A DNA stretch of 64,000 bases, taken from positions 4,278,001-4,342,000 of the forward strand of contig NZ_BHZC01000001.1 of assembly GCF_003865135.1 (NCBI RefSeq), read 5' to 3'. The stretch comes from Streptomyces chrestomyceticus JCM 4735 (lineage in GTDB: Bacteria; Actinomycetota; Actinomycetes; Streptomycetales; Streptomycetaceae). The translations under genes were made by a program, and so were the position numbers. The notes under the pieces are model-generated. The model searched no databases and had not been told where the DNA came from. It saw nothing but the letters and a program-made list of their open reading frames with translations. Shown one piece after another: positions 8,563 through 19,376 of this stretch (position 1 is the first letter of the stretch; each line of letters opens with the position of its first letter).

Positions 8563-9168
8563 TCAGCGCGCCAGTATCAGGCTCATCGCCTCGGAGCGGG
8601 TCGTGGAGTCCCGAAGCTGGCCGCGTACGGCCGAGGTGGTCGTCTTGGCGCCCGGCTTGCGTATGCCGCGCACCGACATGCACATGTGCTCGGCCTCGAT
8701 CACCACGATGGCGCCGCGGGCCTCCAGGATGCGCATCAGGGAGTCCGCGATCTGTGTGGTGAGGCGCTCCTGCACCTGCGGGCGGCGGGCGAAGACCTCG
8801 ACCAGGCGGGCCAGCTTGGACAGCCCGGTGATCTTGCCGCTGTCGGCCGGGATGTAGCCGACGTGCGCGACGCCGTGGAAGGGCAGCAGGTGGTGCTCGC
8901 ACAGCGAGACGATCTCGATGTCCTTGACCAGCACCATCTCGTCGTGGCCGAGGTCGAAGGTGGTCGTCAGGACGTCCTCGGGCTCCTGCCGCAGCCCGGC
9001 CAGGATCTCCTTGTACGCCCGTGCGACCCGGGCCGGCGTCTCCAGGAGTCCCTCGCGGTCCGGGTCCTCGCCGACAGCGATCAGCAGCTCACGTACGGCG
9101 TTCTCGGCGCGCTTCTCGTCGAACTCGCCGATCTTGCCGTCGCCGTCCAGCGTCACCGGATCGGTCAT
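8563..9168 (-). CDS. folE: GTP cyclohydrolase I
   Basis: Converts GTP to dihydroneopterin triphosphate, the first step of folate synthesis; cytosolic decamer in the family. The 201 residues include [12 protein letters not shown], the zinc ligands in [45 protein letters not shown], and [18 protein letters not shown] containing the third zinc ligand Cys. ATG 9168 is chosen (GAGG upstream); the frame is open further upstream but the added residues are not family-like. It lies downstream of ftsH on the same strand with a strong hairpin between them, so it probably has its own promoter in 9169-9309. Confidence 0.96.
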   Translation of the reverse strand: MTDPVTLDGDGKIGEFDEKRAENAVRELLIAVGEDPDREGLLETPARVARAYKEILAGLRQEPEDVLTTTFDLGHDEMVLVKDIEIVSLCEHHLLPFHGVAHVGYIPADSGKITGLSKLARLVEVFARRPQVQERLTTQIADSLMRILEARGAIVVIEAEHMCMSVRGIRKPGAKTTTSAVRGQLRDSTTRSEAMSLILAR

Positions 9169-9309
9169 CTCGTGCCTCGTTCCTGTTGCGCCCGCTCCAC
9201 ACGCGGAGTACCACACGTCCAGGCTAGAACCCGTGAGGCGCCACATTCATTCCGGGGCCGCTGTGGGCCCCCGTACCGAACCCGGCATAACGGACGCCCG
9301 ACGACGAAA

Positions 9310-9345
9310 ACCGGGCCCGTACGGAATCTTCCGTACGGGCCCGGT
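9310..9345 (-). terminator. ftsH terminator hairpin
   Basis: Perfect 16-bp arms 9310-9325 and 9330-9345 with a 4-base loop, 59 bp after the ftsH stop. There is no strong T tract, as is usual for Streptomyces. Confidence 0.8.
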
Positions 9346-9403
9346 CTGCTTCCGGGCGGACCCGGTCGCCGTGTTCACCACCGCTCGGTGCGCGGTCCGG
9401 CGG

Positions 9404-11422
<2,019 letters not shown>

Positions 11423-11705
11423 CCATACGGAGCCGTCAGAGCCCCGTCCCTCCTGCCACAGTGAGGCACAACAGCCCTGTGGAGGGCTGGTCGTGCGTAC
11501 GGTGTATTACTGGCCCGAAAAAAGACTGACCTTCGGACGGTACCCCAGCATTGTCACCCGACGACGCCGCCCACGGTTAACAATGCAGCTTCGGATGCCG
11601 TTCTCCCTGCTCCAACGGCGGCGGCCCTTCAGGGGTTCCCGCCGCCGGGCGCGGTCGGTCCCGGACCCCGGCCGCATCGGGGGCGGCCGGACGGGTGTGC
11701 CCCGC

Positions 11706-12269
11706 TCAGCCGCCGTAGACGTGCGGCGCGAGGGTGCCCACGAACGGCAGGTTGCGGTACTTCTCCGCGAAGTCCAGGCCGTAGCCCACGACGAACTCGT
11801 TGGGGATGTCGAAACCGATCCACTTCACGTCGATGGCGACCTTCGCCGCGTCCGGCTTGCGCAGCAGCGTGCAGACCTCCAGGCTGGCCGGCTCGCGCGA
11901 GCCCAGGTTCGACAGCAGCCAGGACAGCGTCAGGCCGGAGTCGATGATGTCCTCGACGATCAGGACGTGCTTGCCCTTGATGTCGGTGTCGAGGTCCTTG
12001 AGGATGCGCACCACTCCGGAGGACTGGGTGCCCGCGCCGTACGACGACACGGCCATCCAGTCCATCGTCACGGGGTTGGACAGCGCGCGCGCCAGGTCCG
12101 CCATGACCATCACGGCGCCCTTGAGGACGCCGACGATGAGCAGCTCCTTGCCCGCGTACTCCGCGTCGATCTTCGCCGCCAGCTCCGCCAGCTTCGCGTC
12201 GATCTCTTCCTTGCTGATGAGCACCGACTGAAGGTCGGAACCCATGTCCTTGTCGTCCACCCGTGCCAC
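11706..12269 (-). CDS. hpt: Hypoxanthine phosphoribosyltransferase
   Basis: Salvages hypoxanthine and guanine to IMP and GMP with PRPP. The 187 residues include [18 protein letters not shown], the flexible-loop [11 protein letters not shown], the PRPP signature [14 protein letters not shown] and [18 protein letters not shown]. Start GTG 12269 ([10 protein letters not shown]) matches the usual Streptomyces N-terminus; an internal ATG at 12245 is an alternative. It is immediately downstream of tilS (64 bp), the usual tilS-hpt-ftsH order in Gram-positive bacteria. Confidence 0.96.
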   Translation of the reverse strand: MARVDDKDMGSDLQSVLISKEEIDAKLAELAAKIDAEYAGKELLIVGVLKGAVMVMADLARALSNPVTMDWMAVSSYGAGTQSSGVVRILKDLDTDIKGKHVLIVEDIIDSGLTLSWLLSNLGSREPASLEVCTLLRKPDAAKVAIDVKWIGFDIPNEFVVGYGLDFAEKYRNLPFVGTLAPHVYGG

Positions 12270-12333
12270 TCTCGCTCGGTTCGGTGTCGTGAGACTCGTG
12301 AGGCGGGGCGGTGCCCTTTCGATGTCCTGCGGC

Positions 12334-13422
12334 TCAGCCCTGCCGGATCACCAGTCTGCCACCCTGCCGTCGCACACCCACCCGCCCGGGGAGGTTGACG
12401 GTGCCCTGACCCCGCCATCCGGTGATCAGCCGGTCCACTTCCTCGATGTGGCGGGCGAACAGCGAGCCGGCCGGGGCGCCCGCCGCGATGGCGGCCCGGC
12501 GCAGCACCCGGCGGCGGACCGCCGCGGGCAGCGCGTACAGCGCGGTGGCGTCGAGCGTGCCGCGCTCGTCGAGGACCGTGCGCTCGGCGTCGGCGGCCCA
12601 GGAGTCCAGGGCGTCGGCGTCGTCCCGGGACAACTGCGCCGTACGGGCCAGGGCCTCCACGACGCCCTTGCCGAGCGCCTTCTCCAGCGCGGGCAGGCCC
12701 TCGTGGCGCAGCCGGGAGCGGGTGTACAGCGGGTCGGAGTTGTGCGGGTCCTCCCAGACGGGCAGCGACTGGATCAGACACGCCTTGCGGGCGGTCTGCC
12801 GGTCGACCTCCAGGAACGGTCGGCGGTAGCGGCCGCCGCGGCCGGTCTTCGCCGCCATCCCGGACAGCGAGCGGGTGCCGGAGCCCCTGGCGAGCCCCAG
12901 CAGGACCGTCTCTGCCTGGTCGTCGCGGGTGTGGCCGAGGAGGACGGCGGCGGCGCCGTGCCGCTCGGCGGCGGCGTCCAGCGCGGCGTAGCGGGCGTCC
13001 CGGGCGGCGGCCTCGGGACCGCCCTCGCGGCCCACCTCGACGGCCACCGCGTCGACCGGGTCCAGTCCGAGGGAGCGCATCCGCAGGACGACCTCGGCGG
13101 CGCGGACGTCGGAGCCGTCCTGGAGGCCGTGGTCGACGGTGATGCCGCCGGCCCGTACGCCCAGCCGGGGCGCTTCGAAGGCCAGTGCGGAGGCGAGGGC
13201 CATGGAGTCGGCGCCGCCGGAGCACGCGACGAGCACCAAGGGGGGCCCGCCCGCCGGCGCGGAGGGCAGCGGCGCCCCGGCGGGCCGCGCGGGGCCCGCG
13301 GCGACCGGCTGCTGCGCGGGGGACGCGGGGGCCGGGGAGTGCGAGGAGTGGTGGTTCAGTACGTCGTGAAGTACGCGGCGGACCGCCACGCGTATCGCGG
13401 CGACCGCTGGATGGGGACCCAT
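12334..13422 (-). CDS. tilS: tRNA(Ile)-lysidine synthetase
   Basis: Converts C34 of the CAU-anticodon tRNA-Ile to lysidine, so that it reads AUA and accepts isoleucine; essential. The 362-residue protein has the PP-loop [14 protein letters not shown] (about residues 44-57), [28 protein letters not shown] with the family's HxxDDxxET motif, a substrate-binding RPFLEVDR segment, and a TilS linker/C-terminal region ending [21 protein letters not shown] 13422 is taken over an upstream TTG at 13434 because GGAAACGG sits at proper distance. Confidence 0.94.
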   Translation of the reverse strand: MGPHPAVAAIRVAVRRVLHDVLNHHSSHSPAPASPAQQPVAAGPARPAGAPLPSAPAGGPPLVLVACSGGADSMALASALAFEAPRLGVRAGGITVDHGLQDGSDVRAAEVVLRMRSLGLDPVDAVAVEVGREGGPEAAARDARYAALDAAAERHGAAAVLLGHTRDDQAETVLLGLARGSGTRSLSGMAAKTGRGGRYRRPFLEVDRQTARKACLIQSLPVWEDPHNSDPLYTRSRLRHEGLPALEKALGKGVVEALARTAQLSRDDADALDSWAADAERTVLDERGTLDATALYALPAAVRRRVLRRAAIAAGAPAGSLFARHIEEVDRLITGWRGQGTVNLPGRVGVRRQGGRLVIRQG

Positions 13423-13631
13423 GTCCGTTTCCAATCGTCAGCTGGGGGGCCTGGGGCCGTCTACGACTTTTTCGTCACACAGAGTGCCTAGATGGTGACA
13501 GAGACGAGCAGTTCCCCGAGCATTGCACGCCTATCCTGCGGTCACGGTCCCTCAGAAGAGTGATTGAGGGGAGCGTTCACCGGCCTCGCGGTGCGCCCGG
13601 CTCACGACTCCGCCCCGCCGGGCTCCGCCCC

Positions 13632-14780
13632 CTACCGGTGCACCCGCGCGACCCAGTCCGCCGGTTTGGCGATCTCCTGTTTCGTCGGCAGCGTGTTCGG
13701 CGACGTCCACACCCGGTTGAAGCCGTCCATGCCGACCTCGTCCACCACCGCCCGGACGAACCGCTCGCCGTCCCGGTACTGGCGCAGCTTCGCGTCCAGC
13801 CCCAGCAGCTTGCGCAGCGCCTGGTCGAGGCGGCCCGCGCCGCTGGCCCGCCGCTTCTGGAACTTCTCCCGGATCTCCGCGACCGACGGCACCACCTCCG
13901 GGCCGACACCGTCCATCACATAATCGGCGTGGCCCTCCAGGAGCGACATCACGGCCGTCAGCCTGGCCAGGATCTCCCGCTGGGCCGGGGTCTGCACCAG
14001 GTCGACGAAGCTGCGGCCGCCCTCGTCGCCCTCCTCGCCCTCGGGACTGCCGCCGGTCAGCGACTGGGCGGCCTCCCGCAGCCGCTCCAGCAGCGTGCCC
14101 GGGTCGATCTCGGTCTCGCCGAGGAAGGACTGGATCTCGCCCTCGATGTGGTCGCGCAGCCAGGGCACGGCCGTGAACTGCGTACGGTGCGTCTCCTCGT
14201 GCAGGCAGACCCACATGCGGAAGTCGTGCGGGTCGACCTCCAGCTCCCGCTCGACGTGCACGATGTTCGGCGCGACCAGCAGCAGCCGGCCGCCCCGCGC
14301 CGCGGCGGGCAGGTCCCGGCTCGCGGGCGCGAACGTCTCGTACTGCCCGAGGACCCGCGAGGCCAGGAACGACAGCAGCATCCCCAGCTCCACGCCGGTC
14401 ACCTTGCCGCCGACCGCCCCCAGCACCGCGCCGCCCGGTACGGAGGAACGGCGCTCCTCCATCTTCTGCAGCAGCGGCTTGAGCACCGCCCGGAATCCGG
14501 CCACGTTGGCCTTGATCCAGCCCGCCCGGTCCACGACCAGCACCGGGGTGTCCTGCCCCTGGCGTTCCTGTTCCGTGCCCGGCTCCCCCTCCGTCTCCGG
14601 CCGCACCATGCGGGTGAACGCGCGCACGTGCTCCTCGGAGGACTTCGCGTGCCGCCGCAACTCGGCGACGATCGCCCGCGCCTCGTCCCGGCTCACCTCT
14701 GGTCCCGGCCGTACGAACCGGGTCGCGGTCGCTACCGCGAGGTTCCAGTCGACCATCTCCACACCACCGATGCTCGTCAT
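13632..14780 (-). CDS. Zinc-dependent metalloprotease, DUF2342 (coenzyme F420 biosynthesis-associated) family
   Basis: 382 residues with the metallopeptidase motif CLHEETHRTQF (about residue 191; HExTH type), preceded by PNIVHVERELEVDPHDFRMWV. This is the actinobacterial DUF2342 family. It is annotated as 'F420 biosynthesis associated' only from phylogenetic co-occurrence, and its substrate is unknown. A later region GRSFVDLVQTPAQREILARL and an Arg/Lys-rich C-terminus follow. ATG 14780 is chosen at the first Met of the conserved block. It is on the same strand as tilS, 209 bp upstream of it, and downstream of the 94-bp repeat region. Confidence 0.85.
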   Translation of the reverse strand: MTSIGGVEMVDWNLAVATATRFVRPGPEVSRDEARAIVAELRRHAKSSEEHVRAFTRMVRPETEGEPGTEQERQGQDTPVLVVDRAGWIKANVAGFRAVLKPLLQKMEERRSSVPGGAVLGAVGGKVTGVELGMLLSFLASRVLGQYETFAPASRDLPAAARGGRLLLVAPNIVHVERELEVDPHDFRMWVCLHEETHRTQFTAVPWLRDHIEGEIQSFLGETEIDPGTLLERLREAAQSLTGGSPEGEEGDEGGRSFVDLVQTPAQREILARLTAVMSLLEGHADYVMDGVGPEVVPSVAEIREKFQKRRASGAGRLDQALRKLLGLDAKLRQYRDGERFVRAVVDEVGMDGFNRVWTSPNTLPTKQEIAKPADWVARVHR

Positions 14781-14859
14781 GGGTTCACGGTACGTGGGCG
14801 CTCCCGCTTGGGGTAGCGCGGCGCGGTGCGCCTGCGGCGGGCTGGGCCGGTTCGACGGT

Positions 14860-15112
14860 GCCGGTTCGCCTTCGGGTGCGGCGTTGTTCGCGCCTGCGGC
14901 GGGCGGTGGCCGCTGCGCTGCGCCCTACTGGCGCGGCTTTCCGGTTCCTGGGTGCCGGTTCGCCTTCGGGTGCGGCGTTGTTCGCGCCTGCGGCGGGCGG
15001 TGGCCGCTGCGCTGCGCCCTTTTGGCGCGGCTTTCCGGTTCCTGGGCGCCGGTTCGCCTTCGGGTGCGGCGTTGTTCGCGCCTGCGGCGGGCGGTGGCCG
15101 CTGCGCGGGGCT
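14860..15112. repeat. 94-bp tandem repeat, about 2.7 copies
   Basis: Copies begin at 14860, 14954 and 15048, each opening GCCGGTTCGCCTTCGGGTGC. They are nearly identical over about 65-94 bp; the differences seen include CCTACTGG versus CCCTTTTGG and GGGTGCC versus GGGCGCC. The third copy ends near 15112. All forward frames are open through the repeat, but translations are Arg/Ala/Gly-rich with no family likeness and no start site, so it is treated as non-coding. Each unit can fold (GCCTGCGGCGGGCGG next to CCGCTGCGCTGCGCC). Confidence 0.85.
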
Positions 15113-15156
15113 GTCAGGTTCGGGGGCGGGCCTGCGCGGCAGGCCGCTCCGGCCCG

Positions 15157-15176
15157 CCCCCTTCCGTGGAAGGGGG
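15157..15176 (-). terminator. Hairpin downstream of dacB
   Basis: Perfect 9-bp arms (CCCCCTTCC / GGAAGGGGG) around GT, 55 bp past the dacB stop; a plausible dacB terminator. Confidence 0.5.
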
Positions 15177-15230
15177 GAGGAGGAGGTGGGTGGGGGCTGG
15201 TGTGGGTGGTGTGGTGCTGGTGGGGTGGTT

Positions 15231-16838
15231 TCAGTGGCAACCGCAGTTGGCTACCGCTGTGGCCATATGGTCCAGGGCCTGTTGGGCGGCCTGGGGGTCG
15301 GTGGTGTTGTTGGTCATGAAGGCGAACAGGAGGAGGCGGCCGTCGGTGTCGACGACTGTGCCGGCCAGGGTGTTCACGCCGGTGAGGGTGCCTGTTTTGG
15401 CGCGTACGGTGCCGGCGCCCGCCTTTTCGTCCGTGTAGCGGCCGCTGAGGGTGCCGGTGAAGCCGGCCACCGGCAGGCCGGTGACGACGGGGCGCAGTTC
15501 GGGGTGGCCGGGGGACGTGGCCAGGGTGAGCAGGCGGGTGAGGAGGGTGGCGGAGACCTTGTCGTCGCGGTCCAGGCCGCTGCCGTCCTCGAAGACGGCG
15601 CCGGTCAGCGGGAGTTTCAGGTTCGCCAGGGTCTTGTGGACGGCCCGGCCCGCGCCCTCGAAGCTGGCCGGTTCGCCGGTGGCCAGGGCTGTCTGGCGGG
15701 CCAGGGCTTCGGCGATGTCGTTGTCGCTGTGGGTCAGCATCCGCTCGACGAGGCCGGAGAGCGGCAGGGAGCGGGTGGTGGCGAGGCGGCGGGCCTTGGC
15801 GGGGGCGGTGGTTCCGGCGGGCGGGTCCTCGACCGTCACGCCGCGGTCGGTGAGCATTTTCGCGAAGGTGCGGGCTGCGGCTGCTGCCGGGTCGGTGTCG
15901 CGGGGGGCCGGGCCGGAGCGGGAGGTGTCGAGGCGTCCCTCGTCCGCCATGAGGGGGGTGACGGGGGCGATGTTCTCGTTGGGGCTTATGGGGTGGAGGG
16001 TGGGGCCCGTATAGGCCGAGGTGTCGTAGCCGAGGCGGATCTTGGTGGTACCGCGCTCCTTGAGGGCGCGGGCCGTGTCGTCGGCCAGGGTGCGGAGGCT
16101 GGCGGGCGGGTCCTGGGTGTCCTGCTCCGGGGCGCGGGCGGTGAGGGTGGGGTCGCCGCCGCCGACCAGGACGAGGCCGCCGTCCGCGCCCTCGACGACG
16201 GTGGTGTCGATGCGGTGCTCGGGGCCGAGCGCGGAGAGCGCGGCGGTGGCGACGGCCAGCTTGACCGTCGAGGCGGGGGTGGCGTTCCGTCCGGAGTCGG
16301 CGCCGAAGAGTTCGCGGCCGGTGGCGGCGTCCACGACGGAGGCGGTACGCAGCGAGCCGAGCGCCGGGTCCTTCAGGAGCGGCGCGAGGGCGTTCTTCAG
16401 GCCCTCGGCGCCGGGCGGGGGCGCGGGGGTGCCCAGTGCGGCCAGGACCGGCGGCGCGCCGGCGGGGCCGTCCGGAACGTGATGCTCGCCACGCGTTCCG
16501 CCGGGCGCCGCGGCGCGGGCGCGCTCCGCCGTACGCTGGCCGGAGTCCCACGGACCGGCCGCCACCACCGCTCCGGCCGCCACCAGCAGGCCCAGGACGG
16601 TGGAGCTGGCCGTCAGCCGTACGGTCTGCCGCTGCTGCTTGGACGCCGCCCACCAGGCGGTACGGGCGGAATCCGTGGCGGACCGGTAGGCCGAACGCGC
16701 CGACCCGGCCGCCGAACGGGTCATGGACACGGCGGCGGAACCCGCCGACCGCGCCGAGCCCGTCGCCGTCCGGGCGGAACGTTGCGCCAACCGCTGCGCG
16801 GCCTGCCACCTGACCTGCCACGACCTGGTCTCCGCCAC
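15231..16838 (-). CDS. dacB: D-alanyl-D-alanine carboxypeptidase/endopeptidase (PBP4, peptidase S13)
   Basis: Trims or cleaves peptidoglycan peptides outside the membrane. 535 residues: a ~75-residue Ala/Ser/Arg-rich cytoplasmic N-terminus, one membrane segment near residues 77-97, then the S13 domain with SxxK in ASTVKLAVA, SxN in [10 protein letters not shown] and KTG in [12 protein letters not shown] long insertion between the first two motifs is normal for PBP4. It starts at GTG 16838 and is divergent from ppa (86 bp). The long basic cytoplasmic leader with repeated SARSAxx units is unusual compared with E. coli DacB but common in Streptomyces. Confidence 0.93.
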   Translation of the reverse strand: MAETRSWQVRWQAAQRLAQRSARTATGSARSAGSAAVSMTRSAAGSARSAYRSATDSARTAWWAASKQQRQTVRLTASSTVLGLLVAAGAVVAAGPWDSGQRTAERARAAAPGGTRGEHHVPDGPAGAPPVLAALGTPAPPPGAEGLKNALAPLLKDPALGSLRTASVVDAATGRELFGADSGRNATPASTVKLAVATAALSALGPEHRIDTTVVEGADGGLVLVGGGDPTLTARAPEQDTQDPPASLRTLADDTARALKERGTTKIRLGYDTSAYTGPTLHPISPNENIAPVTPLMADEGRLDTSRSGPAPRDTDPAAAAARTFAKMLTDRGVTVEDPPAGTTAPAKARRLATTRSLPLSGLVERMLTHSDNDIAEALARQTALATGEPASFEGAGRAVHKTLANLKLPLTGAVFEDGSGLDRDDKVSATLLTRLLTLATSPGHPELRPVVTGLPVAGFTGTLSGRYTDEKAGAGTVRAKTGTLTGVNTLAGTVVDTDGRLLLFAFMTNNTTDPQAAQQALDHMATAVANCGCH

Positions 16839-16924
16839 TTAGGACCAGCCCCTTTCGCCACCACACACCTGCGTGGGGGACACTTAATCACCAGACGTAT
16901 GTGTTGATCATGGAGGAGCCACCC

Positions 16925-17422
16925 GTGGAGTTCGACGTCACCATCGAGATCCCGAAGGGTTCGCGGAACAAGTACGAGGTGGACCACGAGACCGGACGGA
17001 TCCGTCTGGACCGTCGACTCTTCACCTCGACCAGCTACCCGGCCGACTACGGCTTCGTCGAGAACACCCTCGGCGAGGACGGCGACCCGCTGGACGCGCT
17101 GGTCATCCTGGACGAGCCGACGTTCCCCGGATGCCTGATCAAGTGCCGCGCCATCGGCATGTTCCGGATGACCGACGAGGCCGGCGGCGACGACAAGCTG
17201 CTGTGCGTCCCGGCGTCCGACCCGCGGGTGGAGCACCTGCGCGACATCCACCACGTGTCGGAGTTCGACCGCCTGGAGATCCAGCACTTCTTCGAGGTCT
17301 ACAAGGACCTGGAGCCGGGCAAGTCGGTCGAGGGCGCCGACTGGGTCGGCCGCGCCGAGGCCGAGGCCGAGATCGAGGCGTCCTTCAAGCGCCTGGAGGC
17401 GCAGGGCGGCGCCCACCACTGA
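16925..17422 (+). CDS. ppa: Inorganic pyrophosphatase
   Basis: Hydrolyses pyrophosphate to drive biosynthetic reactions; soluble hexamer in bacteria. The 165 residues contain [41 protein letters not shown] (family signature with the metal-binding Asp cluster) and [12 protein letters not shown]. The GTG at 16925 is picked because GGAGGAG (16911-16917) precedes it by 8 bases; an upstream in-frame ATG at 16901 would overlap that site. It is divergent from dacB and followed by a hairpin. Confidence 0.97.
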   Translation: MEFDVTIEIPKGSRNKYEVDHETGRIRLDRRLFTSTSYPADYGFVENTLGEDGDPLDALVILDEPTFPGCLIKCRAIGMFRMTDEAGGDDKLLCVPASDPRVEHLRDIHHVSEFDRLEIQHFFEVYKDLEPGKSVEGADWVGRAEAEAEIEASFKRLEAQGGAHH

Positions 17423-17451
17423 GCCGCACGGCTCTTTTCGCGTACGCGGAC

Positions 17452-17481
17452 GGGCGGCACCCCTTCGGTGGGGTGCCGCCC
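17452..17481. terminator. Hairpin between convergent ppa and the HTTM-like gene
   Basis: Perfect 12-bp arms 17452-17463 and 17470-17481 around TTCGGT, between the stop codons at 17422 and 17516. It marks the left border of the linaridin-like cluster. Confidence 0.85.
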
Positions 17482-17515
17482 TTCGTCGTGTCCCGGCCGC
17501 CTTCGCGGCGGCGGG

Positions 17516-18373
17516 CTACCCGGCGGCGGTCAGCGCCTCGGGGGCCTTCCCGGGCCCGGGCAGCGCCGCCTGCTTGTCGCCCTGGGCGAGGACGTAGAGG
17601 AGTGCGGGGTGGGTGGCCCCGAAGGCCAGCACGAAGCGGTTGAGGCCCATGAACTGGCCGATGCCCAGGTGGAACAGCGTCATCGAGCCGAGCCACGCCT
17701 TGGCCGCGGGCTTCGGCAGCACGAAGACCAGCGGAAAGCCGACCTCGGCGGCGACCGTTCCCCAGGTCACGAGCTTGCCCACGGTCGGGTACTTGTGCAC
17801 GAGCTTGAAGACGCGCTGGTCACCGTAGTTCTGCGTACGGATGACGCCGCTGAACGCCTCGCCGCTGAGCCACATCGGCGACACCAGCTTAACCACGCCG
17901 GAGGCGACGTAGGAGATGGTCGTCTCCAGGGCCAGGGCCCGCATGGCGACGTCGCGGGCCTTCTCGTCGTCCTTGAAGGTGCCGGTGGAGGCCAGTACGA
18001 CGTTGATCACCTGTTGCAACTGGTCGGCGCCGTCCCCGCCGAAGGGGGTGTGCAGCCGGCCGGCCGCGCCGGTCGCCGCCAGGACGGCGCTGCCCGCCGC
18101 GCGGACGCCGCGCTTGTGGCCCCAGACCAGCGTGGCGGCGGAAGCGCCCGCCTGGACGCCGTACAGGGCGACTGCCGCCTTCTTGGAGCTGAGGGCGCGG
18201 GTCAGCCTGGGGAAACGTTTGGCCAGCTTGGGGCGCATGCTTCCCAACTGGCCGCTCAGCAGCTCGCCGTCCTCGAACTTACGGTGCTGGCTCAGCATTT
18301 CCAGTGCGGAGACCAGCGTGCCCAGCGAAGCCACTCGGCGAGCCGTGACCTCGGGCGGAGCGCTGAGAAACAT
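17516..18373 (-). CDS. HTTM/DoxX-like polytopic membrane protein of the linaridin-like cluster
   Basis: 285-residue membrane protein. Hydrophobic stretches fall near residues 70-85, 100-120, 165-185, 217-240 and 242-268; the core KLVSPMWLSGEAFSGVIRTQNYGDQ and FPLVFVLPKPAAKAWLGSMTLFHLGIGQFMGLNRF resembles vitamin K-dependent carboxylase/HTTM-like proteins. Similar membrane proteins are conserved in linaridin clusters, where they are thought to take part in Thr dehydration or epimerisation; the exact role is not settled. ATG 18373 has AGGGGGC about 9 bases upstream. It is the last gene of the operon, separated from the precursor gene by a perfect 18-bp hairpin. Confidence 0.75.
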   Translation of the reverse strand: MFLSAPPEVTARRVASLGTLVSALEMLSQHRKFEDGELLSGQLGSMRPKLAKRFPRLTRALSSKKAAVALYGVQAGASAATLVWGHKRGVRAAGSAVLAATGAAGRLHTPFGGDGADQLQQVINVVLASTGTFKDDEKARDVAMRALALETTISYVASGVVKLVSPMWLSGEAFSGVIRTQNYGDQRVFKLVHKYPTVGKLVTWGTVAAEVGFPLVFVLPKPAAKAWLGSMTLFHLGIGQFMGLNRFVLAFGATHPALLYVLAQGDKQAALPGPGKAPEALTAAG

Positions 18374-18421
18374 GAGTGGGTGCCCCCTGTGGATCGAACT
18401 TGAGTACGACGGCCGACACGG

Positions 18422-18463
18422 GGCAGGGGCACGGTAGGCGCAGGTGCCTACCGTGCCCCTGCC
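18422..18463 (-). terminator. 18-bp perfect hairpin (partial terminator/attenuator) after the precursor gene
   Basis: Arms 18422-18439 and 18446-18463 are fully complementary around a 6-base loop, 8 bp after the precursor stop (18472) and 49 bp before the next start (18373). In RiPP operons such hairpins let the precursor transcript accumulate above downstream genes and protect its 3' end. Confidence 0.85.
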
Positions 18464-18471
18464 GGGTTCCG

Positions 18472-18663
18472 TCAACCGATGTTGTGGGTGACCTTGTCGA
18501 GCGCCACCGCGGTCGCCGAGGTCGCGGCGAAGCCGACCGGCGTGGCCTCCGGGGTCGCGATGGTGGCGAGCGGGGTGACCATGGTCGGGGTGGAGTCGGC
18601 GCCGATACGGCCCGGCTTCACGTCGGTGAGCTCGGCGTTGGCGAAGTCAGCCAGGATGGACAT
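18472..18663 (-). CDS. Linaridin-type RiPP precursor peptide
   Basis: 63-residue peptide. The leader has MSILADFANAELTDVKPG; the motif DFAN followed ~8 residues later by PG recalls CypA of cypemycin (DFAN...PG), as I remember it. The distal half is Thr/Pro-rich with repeated TP units (T25P, T30P, T37P, T41P) and carries no Cys. Aligning the TPxM(A/V)TP segment with CypA puts a candidate cleavage after Met28, giving a 35-residue core with Thr at 30, 34, 37, 41, 48, 51 and 59 as possible dehydrobutyrine sites, Ser49, and no AviCys. The start ATG is preceded by GAGAAAGAAG. It lies 131 bp after the upstream gene's stop, so it may have its own promoter. Confidence 0.85.
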   Translation of the reverse strand: MSILADFANAELTDVKPGRIGADSTPTMVTPLATIATPEATPVGFAATSATAVALDKVTHNIG

Positions 18664-18794
18664 GTTTTCTTCTTTCTCTCGGATTCGCACAGTGAGCAAC
18701 TCCAGCCGTTCGGCGGGAGGGCACGGACTCACGCGGCCCGGTACGGCCGAGTGAGTGCGCGGCTTCCAGCCGAGAGGACCCCCGAGCCCCTCTT

Positions 18795-19376
18795 CTAGGC
18801 GGCCTGCGGAAGCGTTTCCGGATTCGTGGCTTCCGCGGTGGGCAGCGAGATTTCCTCGGACACGAAGAACGGCTCGATCTGCCGGTGTTCCGGCGCGGTG
18901 AGATACGAGTGCATCAGCAGGAACTGGCTGTGCGAGGCACCGTCGGCATGCGGCAGATGGTGCTGGATGTATCCGGAGAGCAGCCGGTAGCCGGGCGACC
19001 ACACCACGGGCGCCAGCTCCGACCCGGCGGCCGCGGCGCGGGACCGGATGCCCTGGATCGCGTCGAACAGGGCCTTGGGGGACCGGTTGCGGGCGTTCCA
19101 GGCGAGGGCGTACCAGGGCCGGTCACGGGTGACCGGGATCTCCTGCCACTCGCCCGGCTCGCCGTCCGTGATGTCCCGGTAGAGCAGGTGGCAGTCCTTG
19201 ACTCCGGGATTCGGTCCGAAGAACCGCCAGTTCGGCGTCGGGATGCGCAGCTTGCCGCACCACAGGATGTTGTCGAAGCGCGTCTCGGGCAGTTGCGCCG
19301 CGGCCGTCGCGACGAGCCAGGCGGCGAGGGAGGTCGTGACGGCGGCCGTCTTCACGCGTTCCACGTTCACGTTCAT
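18795..19376 (-). CDS. Conserved protein with N-terminal hydrophobic segment in the linaridin-like cluster (DUF5819-like)
   Basis: 193 residues. A hydrophobic segment near residues 11-27 (AAVTTSLAAWLVATAAAQL) is followed by a soluble region with LRIPTPNWRFFGPNPGVKDCHLLYRD, which resembles DUF5819-type proteins that accompany HTTM-like proteins. Two Cys (about residues 40 and 62) could pair if the domain is outside. Its ATG overlaps the stop of the alpha/beta hydrolase (ATGA), implying co-production. In linaridin clusters, small proteins of unknown function travel with the hydrolase; I infer participation in the dehydration machinery but no activity can be assigned. Confidence 0.7.
   Translation of the reverse strand: MNVNVERVKTAAVTTSLAAWLVATAAAQLPETRFDNILWCGKLRIPTPNWRFFGPNPGVKDCHLLYRDITDGEPGEWQEIPVTRDRPWYALAWNARNRSPKALFDAIQGIRSRAAAAGSELAPVVWSPGYRLLSGYIQHHLPHADGASHSQFLLMHSYLTAPEHRQIEPFFVSEEISLPTAEATNPETLPQAA

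Larger units (their letters stand above)
14781..15230. other. Gene-free region between dacB and the metalloprotease gene
   Basis: 450 bp with no supportable gene. It holds the 94-bp tandem repeat (14860-15112) and a terminator-like hairpin (15157-15176). The promoter of the metalloprotease gene should lie near 14781-14860, but none is recognisable. Confidence 0.6.

Noticed and set aside
9169..9246. Upstream start for folE at 9246
   Set aside because: Added residues are not family-like, and GAGG precedes ATG 9168.
14860..15112. CRISPR-like or coding repeats
   Set aside because: Units are contiguous 94-mers without spacers, and translations have no family likeness or start site.
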